A stretch of 64,000 bases of DNA from Candidatus Hinthialibacter antarcticus (GCA_030765645.1 JAVCCE010000015.1:124001-188000); one strand, 5' to 3'; positions 51,704 to 61,588 are shown, counted from the stretch's first letter. Notes: generated by a model from the sequence alone, not told the origin. Numbers and translations are program-made.

Positions 51704-54700
51704 ATGGGCCGTTATTGTTTTCCAATCACTCTTATTGAATCCATCAACGAAGAAACCCGCGTCAAGAAAGCGCGCCGCGCTCCAGGCAATCTGATTGCGA
51801 CCGGCAGCCTGTCAATGAGCGCTTCATCCGCGCAATGCAAGGTTGCATCGGGAACGAATGGCCCCGCCGTCGCAACCACGCAGTCTCTACTGCAAGACGG
51901 CGCGAAATTACTCAAGGAATTGGGCCATACGCCCCTGATTCATAGCGCATTCGATGGCGCAGGCGACTCTACGGTACAAATCGCCTGGATGTCGGGCCAC
52001 AACACCCTCATCGAAGTCTTGCCCGGCGACAGCCCCGTCATTCAGGTTGAAACCAGCTGGGCCGAAAGCGCATCGCAAGAGGGTTCGCCCGTTCTCAGCG
52101 CGATGATGCTGCTCTATGCGCTTTCGATCCTTGGCGGCGCTTCTCAACGCGACGCCCTGCACGCGCTGCTCGATTTTAGCGACCTGCTTGATGACGCACA
52201 GACGCAAGCGTTGAAGGAGGTCTTAAAAGACCGCCGCCTCGACGGCAACAGCGCCTTCGCCTTATTTATTGACATCGCCCACAACAAAGAACTCGCCGAA
52301 GAACTCGAACAATTTGACTTTACGCAATTACAGCGCGTACGGACGCCGTTGTTGTTCGCTGCGGGCAACCGCCTCGAAGCGGCCTTATTTTCACAACGGC
52401 GAAAAGCCAGCTCAACATCCGTCGAGATTCCCGAATGTCTCAAACAACTGACTCAACATTCAAACGGGGTTGTCATTGAAGCGGATGAAGTTGATGCGTT
52501 GACGAAACGGCTTGAAGCGCTCGAACTCGAAGATGCGGCGAAGCTCATCGAAAAAACCCTGAAATGGCGCGACCGCTGGGTGACCTGGCTGACCGGGCAG
52601 CAGCGTATTGATCTGCCCTATAACAACGAGCAGGTTGTCCGCATTATGAACGAGCCGATTGAAGACGTTGATGAAAAACGCGCCCTGATAAACGAAGCGG
52701 TGGCGTCAACCTACGACCAGACGCTCGAAGGCGAAAACATTCAGCGCATCACCTCCTGGTCGCGCGAAAACGGTATGCGCCTGGTGGCGGGCCGCCTCAG
52801 CCGCGCCTTTGGCAACCAGTCGCAGTTGTTGTCCGTATCAAAGGTGCTGGCCGATAAAGAAGGCCTTTTGCCCTATGCGAAAAAACTCCATCAAGCCAGC
52901 GCCTCGCTGCGCGAGTTGCAAACCCAGGCGGCGCGGCTGCTGCATTTGATCCAACAGCAAAAACCAACGCCGTTCGCGCAAACCGTGGGGGCGTTGAACC
53001 ATTTTGAAGAAGCGCTGTTCGCGTTCCAGTCAAAAGAATTTAAACGCATGTTGCGCGAAAAAGACGAAGCCTCGCGGCGCGTGATCGGACGCCCGGACGC
53101 CGACGCCTGCGGCGCGGTGCTGGATTCGCTGCAAGAAACCACCCGTTCGTTGTATCGCTTGGCGGCGGAGTTCCGCGACCAGTTAGAACAAAGCAAGACC
53201 TCGCCAGCGGCGTTCATTGTGTTGATGCAACGGCTGCACCCCGCCGAGACGGTCAACCTCGCCAACGCCAACCTGCTGCGCGACGTTCACCCCGGCAAAG
53301 AAGACGACCTGCGCGACCTGATGCGCATCGGCGGACATTACACCTACAGTACACCGGGATCGGGCCTGCTCGCGGTCGACGGCGGCGATAACGAGCCGAC
53401 CCACTGGGTCATTCACGTCGATGATTGGATCGAGGCGATCCCGCTGTTTATTCATGAGCGCGTAGTCAAGCGCACGGTAAAATCAGGCAATGATGAAATC
53501 ACCATCGAAGTCATCGAAACCGAAGTCGATCAGGAGTCGATGGAGGCGTTTTTTAGAATTCACGCCGAATTTTGGGCGCAGAATATTGAAGCGGTGATGG
53601 ACAGCCAACATGTGGGGCTGGCGCGGCGGTTGTTGGTGCAGCATGACGAATCTCTGCGCGCGCAAGCCGAAGCCTATTGCCGCGAGAACCCTGAAAAGAA
53701 CGCCGATGACGCCGCCTGGGCGCTCATCAAAGAACATCCCGCCGCCTTACAGGGAGCATCCGCGCTGGGCGCGATGATCGGCGCCTTCTATCGCGACCAG
53801 GTCGAAGCGGTCGCGCACATCGTCGAGTCGCAGGACGTGCTGCGGCATGAAGCGCTCGAGACGGTTTTATCTACCGATAAAAAATCCGCTACGGCGAAAA
53901 AAATTCACGCCGCGTTAAAAGCAGGCGCCGTCGAAGCGATCAGCAAGAAAGCGCTGGCGACGGTGAAATCGAGCCGCAACGGGCTTGCCGACGAATGCAA
54001 CCAACTAACCGCAATCGCCGACCAACCCACCCGCCGCACCAGCAGCCTGCACATTCTCACCACCGAATCAGCCGGGATGACCGAAGGCTACGTTCAAACC
54101 TGGATCGAGGAAGAAATCGCGCTGTATAACATCGTGCGCCATGAAAACCTCGAAAGCGCCGTGCAAAAACGCATGGGCGAATTTGGAACGCGCATTCAGG
54201 CGCTGAGCCGCAAGGTGATCGGCGAGTTCGGCATGAGCGTGGTCATCGACGAAGTGATGGCGCAACAGCGCCTGCCGGAACCGGCGGCGGTGATGACAGT
54301 GCTGATATCGTACAAACCCATCCTCAATGAGACCGCCAAACTGGGCGTACTAATCGAACTGATGGAGCGCGAAGGCAAGCGCAAGGTCAATGTTAAAAAC
54401 GCCGACGATCCGAAAGAGGTCGATGCCTATATCAAGAAGAACAAAGCCGCATTGATGAAGACAGCGGTCGCCGTTGTTGCGAACAATAACGGCAAGGCGT
54501 TTGAACAACGGGTGGAAGCGCTGCACAAAGAAGCGCCCAAGAAAAATCTCTATGAAATTCAAAAGCGGGCCATCGCCGAAGAGAGCGATTATCAGGAAGA
54601 ACTCGACGCCGTCATCCGCTTTGCGGCGCGTGACGCCGTGCTGGCGCAGTTGATGCAAAAACACCCCGAACTGCATATCGAAGACCAGATTGCGACGTAT

Positions 54701-57700
54701 ATCCGCACCCGCACTCAACTGGCGAAATCGACCGCGCGGAAAGAAGTGGTCGCTAAGAAAAAACTACACGCGCTGGCGCAACACCCGCTCTATTACTATC
54801 AGGCAGCGGGCGGCAACAAGCGCTACAACCTGCTCTACACCCCCAGCCGCGTTAACCTGGGCGAACGCGAACGCGATTCTGTCGTCAAGTGGCGGCAGTG
54901 GGTGGGCGGCGCCGACCGCTGGGCCGCGCAGGCCGGGTTTGAATTCTATAGCCTCATCAACGAAGGCGGCGTCGAAGAACGCCCCGCCCTGGCTTACGCC
55001 GAAATTCAAAAGACATCCGAGAACGCGCTGTGCGTCACTCATTTCGCCGGGTCGAACGCGCTGGCGCTGCTGTGTATGGCGGTGCTCGAAGGCGACGCCG
55101 AAGATATGGCCGACCAGATGAACCTGCGCGAAGACCGCATGGCGCCGCCTGCGGGCGAAGGCTACGGCGGCTATTGCGTGCCCAAAGACGGCCTATTTTT
55201 AGCGTTCGTGTTGTCGCTGCAAAACGAGATGAAGCTGCGCCAGATCGGCGTACCGGAACGCCTGCACGACGGCGTGATGAAAATGGCGAAATTCGTGTTG
55301 CTGCATCAACGCGACTTTGGTTCGTACTTCGACTGGCAGCGCTGGGCGGCGGACAAGCTGCTCAAGTACAGCGAGATGAAAAAATACTTCGACCTGCGCG
55401 ACGACCTGATGGTGTTCCATATCAACAAGATTGCGCGCGCCGTCGAGAACCTGGGCCAGCCGTGGCACGAAACCACCGAAGGCTCGAAACTGATGGCGAA
55501 CCTGGCGGCGCAATGGGGCGTCGAGCGCATGATTATCCGCGCGGAACAGGTCAACCGCTTTATGGTGTTCTACAAAGCCTGGATGATCTACGACGCGCTG
55601 CGCGAAGCGCGCCAGCAACATCCGCTCTGTCATAGCGAAGGCGAATCGGTCATCGCGCTCTCGGCGGAATACAAGCCCGTGCAAGACGTGCGCTTCTCGA
55701 CGGGGATGCGTTTGTTTGAACTCTTCGCCCAAACCGGCGACCACCTCGCCCATTCGCTCGATGAAGAAGGCCAGAACCTGGCGTATCTGATGACCAACGG
55801 CTTTGATCCTAAAACGCAAGATTCTGTCGGACAGCGCATGTTGCGGCAACTCATGTCAGCGTTTCGCCTCAACCTGAAAGACAAGGAAACGGTTGAGCGA
55901 CTGCAAGAGGCGTTCCCGCCGCATGACCCGCCGGGCGAACTGGTGATGATTTCGTCAACCATGTCGTCAACGCAAGATTTGTTGTTCTACACCAGCGACG
56001 CCAAATTGGATGAAATCGCCGACCAGGTGCAGGTCATCCTCAATGACTACGGCCTCACCGAAGACCAGATTCGCGCCAATGCGACCGTCTTCGGCGGGCG
56101 CCTGCGCCAGTGGGCGGGCATCAACCAACTGCCAGCGTCCGAACAGGACGATCTCATCTCACGCGTCGGCGGACGCATCCACGCGCTGGTCTTACGCATG
56201 CGCGGGCCGGGGCGTTCGTATGAAACCGACATCCAGGGCGTCGACGTCATCAACACAGGCATTCCCTTCCCCGAGCTGGTCGACCAGTTCGACGACATGC
56301 CGCGCCTGATCGCCATGATGCGCAACGGCAACCCGCACAGTGCGCTCGCCATCGCCGACGGCGCCGCCGGACGCGCCCGCCGGATGTTGACCTACTTCGA
56401 CGTGATGCAATTCTTCGCCGCCTGCGAAGCCATCGAACGCGGGGGCGTCTATCGCGGCATCGGCCTGGGCAAGCGCAACATTGATCGCCTGCGCGAAGAC
56501 ATGCGCCGCCAACGCGCCCGCGCCGCCTCGCTGTTTGACGCAGTCGCCGCCGTCGCGCAATGTGAAGGCGATGCGCAAACCAAGGCCGCGCAAAACGCGT
56601 TGACGTTGTATCACGCTCTGCAAGAAGAAATCACCGTAGAAGAAGAAGCGGGCAAGGCGTTGCGCGAAGAAGAAAAGCTCAAACGCCACAAAAAATGGAA
56701 ACTGCGCGATTCGCACATCAGCCAGGCGCTGATCAAAATCAGTGCAGGCCTGCCGCTGCAACAACTCGATTGGGGAACCTGGACCGCCGGCGTGGGCGGC
56801 GTGTTCGTGGTGATTGGCGAGCAGGAAGACGATATCGAAGAACGCCGCGCCGCCTGGAACATGGGTGTCTCGTTCATCGCCAAACTTTGCCCCGCGCAAA
56901 GCGCCGTCGATGTGCAGCCATTCGAGGGCGATGCGCTCGAAGCCGTTTGCGCGGCGATGGTGCGCCCCGCCTATCAACCGGAAACGCAACGCTTCACGCA
57001 GCAGATGTTGGTCGAGTCATCCAGCAAGGCGGTCGAAATCGCCGCCCGTGAAGCGCTCGAACGCCGCAAAGCGCTCAAGGTACGCGCCGAACGCGCCCGC
57101 GCCTTCAACCAGCGCGAGGACGGTTTCCGTGAGGCGTTCCAAAACGAAGCGGTCGCGCCGTTCGATGAGATATGGGCCAGTGCGCAAGATTGTTTGAACG
57201 CCATTCAACGCGACATCAAGTCGCTGCAAGGCATGAAAGCCGATTCGCCCAAACGCCAGAGCCTTCAGAACAACGTCAACAAAACATTTGGCCGCGTCAT
57301 CGGGCTGACCCGCGCCTCCTTCACCCGTTTGGTGAAAGACCACATGCCCGAAGACAGCGCAGAGCGCCGATCCAGCAAGCAGAAGGTCCTCGACGATCTG
57401 GCGCTGGTCTACACCGGACGCGAAATCATCTTCGAGCATCTCAAACAACTGGCGGGCGGATATGAAGACGTGGGAGGAATCGCCCGTTTGGCTGAAGCCG
57501 CTAAAGGCGACCGCAAAAAACTCGACGCCACCGCCAAAGCCATTGAGTTGTTCTACGTCACGTTCGCATTGGCGCAAACGCTGGAATTCTCGGTTGCGCT
57601 GACCGAAGACCTCGATGAAGCCATGGCCTGGAAGAACATCACCGACTTCTTCGCCGAGTCGATCAACGACCACTGGTATGAATATTGGCCGTGGGCCTAT

Positions 57701-59668
57701 TCGCGCGGCGTCGGCTTTGAGCCGGTTCCGCGTGATGAGCGCATCGCCCTGGCGGTCGAACGCCACGCCTGGTTGTATGACTACATGCGCGGCGTCTTGC
57801 TTTACGCGACCGAATTGCGCGATCTCAGCGTTGCCGATCAAGACCAACTGCTAGGCAATTTCTGCGGCAAGAAACAAGTGGTCGCCATCGGCGCCAACGC
57901 CCAGACGGCGGACGAACGGCAATGGCGGGCCTACAATCAATTGCGTGAAATCGCCTTTATGAAGACGGACGGTTTCTTGTTGCCTCCAGTGATCGACTTA
58001 GACCCGGATCTCATCGAAGCCGACAGTCGCGTCAATCTCGCGTTCTTGTATCCCGTTGGGCGCACCCACGTTTCGCGCGCTTTGCGTGAAGGCCCGACGA
58101 TTAACCAGGAGTTACAATCCAAAAAGAAAACCGGCGTCAACATCATCATTACCCGCTATAACGATTTCGCCGAAGTCGAAGGCGCCAAACGCAAAGTCAT
58201 TTTATTGACCGACGGTCATCTCTATATCAGCGAAAAAGAATATAAACAGGCGCTGCGCCAACAGGGCATGAACGCCAAGCAGATCAGCGAACGCATCGCC
58301 CAAGACAAAGCCAGCGGGCGGCTCACGCCCAAGGGCATTCGCGTCGCGGCTCGTTTTGCGCAAAACGGAAAGCCCTCGCCCATCGCGGTCAGCGGCTTGA
58401 TGCCGTTCCACGGCCTGCCGCTCTACGACAGCGGCCAAACCGAAGCCGAGGGCCTGCCCGCCACCACCCAGTCGCGCATTCTCAGCGACATCACTTATGA
58501 CAAGTCGATCTACCCGGGCATCTTCACGCCGAAAACAGGCGTCCATCTGCCGCCGGAAATTGACTGGATGCAAGACTGGACGCAAGGCGCATCGTCAAAA
58601 GACGCGCTGCGGGAAATCTGCGAAGGCCGACCCGCAAACGGCTTTAGCGGGCTGCGCGCATTCGCCAAAGAACACCCCATCGTGCTCATCAAAGGCGCGG
58701 CGGAATCGGGCGCCCGCAACCTCAAGGTGTTCGAAATCCAAGACGACTATACCCGCATCCAAGAAGACGCCCTGCTCGACGCCGCGAAGTTTGTCTTGCA
58801 GGTTTCAAAGTCGCAAAACGTGGTCATCCAAACTGCGATTATGACCTCGCCCGAACTATGGGCGTCGCCTGAACTGATCGACCGTTTCGTTGACCGCCAG
58901 GTGCTCGAATGGAACACCCCGGTCAAGCGCGAACATTACCCGCGCCCGCAGATTTATGGTTCGCTGCGCATCGTGGCGTCGTCGTCGAATCCAAAACGCA
59001 AATATGACACGGCGTTTCCAATTTCGCTCATCAGTCTGCAAGTCGCCACCAACGTCGGGCGCGGCGGCACCCTGGAGACGCTGCGGCCTGAATTTATCCA
59101 AGAGCGTTACCGCAAGCAAATTCTCGACGGCTTGCACAAAGAAGGCCCCAAGGCGCTCAATGCCGTCAATGAATACATCAAGCAACACGGCGCCGAGTGG
59201 GAACAGCGCACCGGACTCAAGATCGGCGAAGATTTGCGCGGTGTTTCTTATGGCTGGGCGAATTACCTGATGTGCGACTATCTGGTGCTGCCCGTCTTCA
59301 AACGCAATGGGCGCCTAGTCGATTTGGAACCCGAATGGGACGCGCAAGGCCGCCGCATCGGCACCAAAGCCGTGCTGCAAGATGAACGCGGACGCTTCGA
59401 GGGCGAGATCGCTGAATGGCAATTCATTCACCTCGAACCCAACGTCGGCATCGGCCTGTGGGACCGTTACAACCTGCGCGAAGAAGTGCAGGAGAACGAA
59501 GCCGTCTTACGCGGCGAGCGCAAATTTGACTGGAACAACATCGGTCAGAGCGACCGGGTGGTGTTGACGAACTTTGCGCTGTCCAGCGCCGAATATCTGA
59601 AGGCCAACTTTGGCCGCAGCGGCGTCCAACGCGCAAATATCACCAAAGCGTTTGAAAGCGGAAAGTAA
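51704..59668 (+). CDS. Giant 2654-residue protein with C-terminal ATP-grasp-like domain
   Basis: One uninterrupted frame of 7965 bases. AAAGG abuts an ATG at 51695 but lies nine bases before the in-frame ATG at 51704, which is preferred. No signal peptide or transmembrane helix is evident, so it is probably cytoplasmic. Residues about 1-1050 are helical and Ala/Glu/Leu-rich. Around 1060-1500 lies a denser globular region (YYYQAAGGNKRYNLLY, AGEGYGGYCVPKDGLFLAF, YFDWQRWAADKLLKYSE). Around 1500-1950 there is another helical block. The C-terminus, about 2130-2640, resembles ATP-grasp: VNIIITRYND, a lysine strand IVLIKGAAESGARNLKVFEI, and LISLQVATNVGRGGTLETL near 2440-2460, like the metal/phosphate Asn-Gly-Gly loop. 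It might ligate carboxylate and amine substrates. No family is recognised. Confidence 0.9.
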   Translation: MGRYCFPITLIESINEETRVKKARRAPGNLIATGSLSMSASSAQCKVASGTNGPAVATTQSLLQDGAKLLKELGHTPLIHSAFDGAGDSTVQIAWMSGHNTLIEVLPGDSPVIQVETSWAESASQEGSPVLSAMMLLYALSILGGASQRDALHALLDFSDLLDDAQTQALKEVLKDRRLDGNSAFALFIDIAHNKELAEELEQFDFTQLQRVRTPLLFAAGNRLEAALFSQRRKASSTSVEIPECLKQLTQHSNGVVIEADEVDALTKRLEALELEDAAKLIEKTLKWRDRWVTWLTGQQRIDLPYNNEQVVRIMNEPIEDVDEKRALINEAVASTYDQTLEGENIQRITSWSRENGMRLVAGRLSRAFGNQSQLLSVSKVLADKEGLLPYAKKLHQASASLRELQTQAARLLHLIQQQKPTPFAQTVGALNHFEEALFAFQSKEFKRMLREKDEASRRVIGRPDADACGAVLDSLQETTRSLYRLAAEFRDQLEQSKTSPAAFIVLMQRLHPAETVNLANANLLRDVHPGKEDDLRDLMRIGGHYTYSTPGSGLLAVDGGDNEPTHWVIHVDDWIEAIPLFIHERVVKRTVKSGNDEITIEVIETEVDQESMEAFFRIHAEFWAQNIEAVMDSQHVGLARRLLVQHDESLRAQAEAYCRENPEKNADDAAWALIKEHPAALQGASALGAMIGAFYRDQVEAVAHIVESQDVLRHEALETVLSTDKKSATAKKIHAALKAGAVEAISKKALATVKSSRNGLADECNQLTAIADQPTRRTSSLHILTTESAGMTEGYVQTWIEEEIALYNIVRHENLESAVQKRMGEFGTRIQALSRKVIGEFGMSVVIDEVMAQQRLPEPAAVMTVLISYKPILNETAKLGVLIELMEREGKRKVNVKNADDPKEVDAYIKKNKAALMKTAVAVVANNNGKAFEQRVEALHKEAPKKNLYEIQKRAIAEESDYQEELDAVIRFAARDAVLAQLMQKHPELHIEDQIATYIRTRTQLAKSTARKEVVAKKKLHALAQHPLYYYQAAGGNKRYNLLYTPSRVNLGERERDSVVKWRQWVGGADRWAAQAGFEFYSLINEGGVEERPALAYAEIQKTSENALCVTHFAGSNALALLCMAVLEGDAEDMADQMNLREDRMAPPAGEGYGGYCVPKDGLFLAFVLSLQNEMKLRQIGVPERLHDGVMKMAKFVLLHQRDFGSYFDWQRWAADKLLKYSEMKKYFDLRDDLMVFHINKIARAVENLGQPWHETTEGSKLMANLAAQWGVERMIIRAEQVNRFMVFYKAWMIYDALREARQQHPLCHSEGESVIALSAEYKPVQDVRFSTGMRLFELFAQTGDHLAHSLDEEGQNLAYLMTNGFDPKTQDSVGQRMLRQLMSAFRLNLKDKETVERLQEAFPPHDPPGELVMISSTMSSTQDLLFYTSDAKLDEIADQVQVILNDYGLTEDQIRANATVFGGRLRQWAGINQLPASEQDDLISRVGGRIHALVLRMRGPGRSYETDIQGVDVINTGIPFPELVDQFDDMPRLIAMMRNGNPHSALAIADGAAGRARRMLTYFDVMQFFAACEAIERGGVYRGIGLGKRNIDRLREDMRRQRARAASLFDAVAAVAQCEGDAQTKAAQNALTLYHALQEEITVEEEAGKALREEEKLKRHKKWKLRDSHISQALIKISAGLPLQQLDWGTWTAGVGGVFVVIGEQEDDIEERRAAWNMGVSFIAKLCPAQSAVDVQPFEGDALEAVCAAMVRPAYQPETQRFTQQMLVESSSKAVEIAAREALERRKALKVRAERARAFNQREDGFREAFQNEAVAPFDEIWASAQDCLNAIQRDIKSLQGMKADSPKRQSLQNNVNKTFGRVIGLTRASFTRLVKDHMPEDSAERRSSKQKVLDDLALVYTGREIIFEHLKQLAGGYEDVGGIARLAEAAKGDRKKLDATAKAIELFYVTFALAQTLEFSVALTEDLDEAMAWKNITDFFAESINDHWYEYWPWAYSRGVGFEPVPRDERIALAVERHAWLYDYMRGVLLYATELRDLSVADQDQLLGNFCGKKQVVAIGANAQTADERQWRAYNQLREIAFMKTDGFLLPPVIDLDPDLIEADSRVNLAFLYPVGRTHVSRALREGPTINQELQSKKKTGVNIIITRYNDFAEVEGAKRKVILLTDGHLYISEKEYKQALRQQGMNAKQISERIAQDKASGRLTPKGIRVAARFAQNGKPSPIAVSGLMPFHGLPLYDSGQTEAEGLPATTQSRILSDITYDKSIYPGIFTPKTGVHLPPEIDWMQDWTQGASSKDALREICEGRPANGFSGLRAFAKEHPIVLIKGAAESGARNLKVFEIQDDYTRIQEDALLDAAKFVLQVSKSQNVVIQTAIMTSPELWASPELIDRFVDRQVLEWNTPVKREHYPRPQIYGSLRIVASSSNPKRKYDTAFPISLISLQVATNVGRGGTLETLRPEFIQERYRKQILDGLHKEGPKALNAVNEYIKQHGAEWEQRTGLKIGEDLRGVSYGWANYLMCDYLVLPVFKRNGRLVDLEPEWDAQGRRIGTKAVLQDERGRFEGEIAEWQFIHLEPNVGIGLWDRYNLREEVQENEAVLRGERKFDWNNIGQSDRVVLTNFALSSAEYLKANFGRSGVQRANITKAFESGK

Positions 59669-59682
59669 GCAAGCCGGTATAA

Positions 59683-59767
59683 GGCTTGGGTGAGTCTCTC
59701 TTCGCTTCGGTGCGGGCTTTCAAGCCCTTATGCACAGGCGCTCACAGAGACTCGCCCAAGCCTTTTT
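59683..59767 (+). terminator. Long-stem terminator after the giant gene
   Basis: GGCTTGGGTGAGTCTCT (59683-59699) pairs with AGAGACTCGCCCAAGCC (59746-59762) over 17 bases with one G-U, followed by TTTTT. An inner hairpin GGGCTTTCAAGCCC sits in the loop. The loop sequence CGGGCTTTCA…ATGCACAGGCGCTC recurs at 63320-63353, so this terminator is built from a dispersed repeat. Confidence 0.85.
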
Positions 59768-59806
59768 CATTTCGCATTATGCACCTTCTTCTCAATGTGA
59801 AGTGTC

Positions 59807-59947
59807 GGGTGGCAAGGGCAAGGCGTCGCAAAGCGACGGCAGCCCTTGAGATATTGCTTGAATGTATCGCTTTGTTTGTGCTGTTTTGAGATCCCCCCTG
59901 GCGCTTTCAGCGCCGTCCCCCCTTAATAAGGGAGGCTAGGGGGGATC
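59807..59947. repeat. MITE-related composite: CAGCCCTTG module plus complete cloverleaf
   Basis: 59807-59880 (GGGTGGCAAGGGCAAGG…CAGCCCTTGAGATATTG…TTTGTGCTGTTTTGA) follows the interior of element A in order. 59890-59947 is the best cloverleaf: outer arms GATCCCCCCT / AGGGGGGATC (10 base pairs), hairpin GGCGCT-TTC-AGCGCC and hairpin CCCCCCTTA-AT-AAGGGAGG. The terminal inverted repeats are degenerate or lost. It lies in the 383-base spacer before the aldolase gene. Confidence 0.8.
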
Positions 59948-60051
59948 AGATTTTATTAAACGCATTGAGAATAAACGATAGTGATTTATGATTACTCATT
60001 GGAGCGGTCGGGCCGCTCCCGTTTTTGCGAAATCTAAAGGAGAATATCGGG

Positions 60052-60945
60052 ATGACGTACCCTTATATGCGCGGGGCTTACCCCGCTTTGGTCACGCCGT
60101 TTACTGAAAATGGAAGCGCGGTTGCATTAGACAAATTGGGAGCGATGGTCGAACGCCATGTTCAAAAAGGCGTGAGCGGGCTGTTTATCTGCGGCACCAC
60201 CGGACAAGGCCCCAACCTGACCGCCGATGAAAAAATCGCTGTGGTCCGCGAAGTGGTCAGCGCCGCCGCCGGACGCTTCGAAGTCTGGGCGCAAGTGACC
60301 TGCGACGATTGGCCCGGCACCCTCAAGACCATCGACGCCGCGCTGAAAACCGACGTAACCGGGCTGAGTTTTTTACAGCCCTGGTACTACGGCGTCGATG
60401 TTGAAGCGCAGTATCAATTTCACGCGCGCGCCGCAGAACGCGTCGAAGGCAAGCCCGTCTATTTATATAACATCCCCCAATGCGCGGGCAACAACATCGA
60501 AGTTGACACCGTCAAACGGCTGCTGGATTCGTTCGAGGTGATTCGCGGCATCAAAGAAAGCGCCAGCCCCGCCGCCGTGCGGCGTTGGCTCGACCTGCAA
60601 TGCGAGCGCTTTCACGCCACTTGCGGGGTGGATACCGTCGTGGCTGAAATGCTGCGGCTCGGCATTGAAGCCAACGTCACCTCGTTCGGCAACGCCGTCC
60701 CAGATTATTTTGTAAACATTCACAACGCCGCCCGCAAAGCCGACTGGACCCTCGCAACCGAATGGCAGCAAAAGTTAAACCGTCTGGTTGACGCTTGGGA
60801 CAGCAGCGTCCTGATCCCCAAATTACTCGAAGCCTACTGCATCTTCGGCGTTGAAACCGGCTGCGTACGCCCGCCGCTGCGCGAACTGAGCGACGCTGAA
60901 CGCGCCAACGTGAAAGAGTGGATCGAAAAAGAGGGCTTACAGTAA
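60052..60945 (+). CDS. DapA/NanA-family class I aldolase
   Basis: 297 residues. TIM-barrel aldolase with GTTGQGPNLTADEK (usual GTTGE), the tyrosine of VYLYNIPQ and the Schiff-base lysine of IRGIKES. The family includes dihydrodipicolinate synthase, N-acetylneuraminate lyase and sugar-acid aldolases; the changed Gln in GTTGQ and the lack of lysine genes argue against DapA itself. The ATG at 60052 has AAAGGAG nine bases upstream and is preferred over an upstream TTG. It is separated from the giant gene by a terminator. Confidence 0.9.
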   Translation: MTYPYMRGAYPALVTPFTENGSAVALDKLGAMVERHVQKGVSGLFICGTTGQGPNLTADEKIAVVREVVSAAAGRFEVWAQVTCDDWPGTLKTIDAALKTDVTGLSFLQPWYYGVDVEAQYQFHARAAERVEGKPVYLYNIPQCAGNNIEVDTVKRLLDSFEVIRGIKESASPAAVRRWLDLQCERFHATCGVDTVVAEMLRLGIEANVTSFGNAVPDYFVNIHNAARKADWTLATEWQQKLNRLVDAWDSSVLIPKLLEAYCIFGVETGCVRPPLRELSDAERANVKEWIEKEGLQ

Positions 60946-60961
60946 GGTCACATGAGACAGG

Positions 60962-61588
60962 TTAACTGATATCTCGCAAGACCACGCGGCAGGGGCTGCC
61001 GTCGGCGTCTTTGAATTTCAGCGGCAGCGCGATGAGTTCATAGCGCCCCGGCGGCACGTTGCGCAGGTCGAGTCCCTCAACGATTATCATGCCCTTGCCG
61101 CAGAGTTCGTGATGCACCGGATGGCCGGGGTTCTTAAAGGCTTCGATAGAAAAATAATCAATGCCCACCAGTTTCACGCCCGCCGCCGTCAACGCCCGGG
61201 CGGCATCCAACCCCAGCGCGGTAAAATCTTCGTGGAATTTTGTATCATCAATATAGGCGCTGTTGCGCGTTTTAAAAATGATCCGTTCGACGCCGTCGAG
61301 CGGCGGTAGGTGCGCGGGCAGAATTAGCGGCGCATCGCCTTCAACTTCATGCACCAGCGCCGGGCCGATGAGCGTGTTCAAGTCGAGTTGGTCAAGACGC
61401 AGACCGTCCGGCTCAAAATGGTAGGGCGCGTCTAAATGGGTGGCGAAGTGGGTGCTCATCGACACTTTGGAGACGTTGCAGCCGCCGCCGTTACTCATCT
61501 CGCTGGTCGCGATGCGCACGTACGGCGTGTCGCCCGGCCAGCAGGGCTGGTTTTCGTGAAGGTCTAAGGTCAAATCATACAATGCCAT
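60962..61588 (-). CDS. Cyclase-family metal-dependent hydrolase (kynurenine formamidase-like)
   Basis: 208 residues. The family signature is visible: LYDLTLDLHENQPCWPGD, and the metal site STHFATHLDAPYHFEPDG (HxTHxDxPxH type), followed by LVGIDYFSIE. Family members hydrolyse N-formylkynurenine or cyclic amides/esters. GGAG seven bases before the ATG at 61588 fixes the start; longer versions would translate the upstream terminator. No tryptophan-catabolic partner is near, so the substrate is open. Confidence 0.9.
   Translation of the reverse strand: MALYDLTLDLHENQPCWPGDTPYVRIATSEMSNGGGCNVSKVSMSTHFATHLDAPYHFEPDGLRLDQLDLNTLIGPALVHEVEGDAPLILPAHLPPLDGVERIIFKTRNSAYIDDTKFHEDFTALGLDAARALTAAGVKLVGIDYFSIEAFKNPGHPVHHELCGKGMIIVEGLDLRNVPPGRYELIALPLKFKDADGSPCRVVLRDIS

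Noticed and set aside
51525-51794. Plus-strand frame just upstream of the giant gene
   Set aside because: No ribosome site, overlaps the giant gene in another frame, composition not gene-like.
57017-57847. Antisense frame inside the giant gene (also near 56192-56989 and 55199-55849)
   Set aside because: Shadow of the giant gene; no ribosome site or domain, and many similar shadows occur along it.
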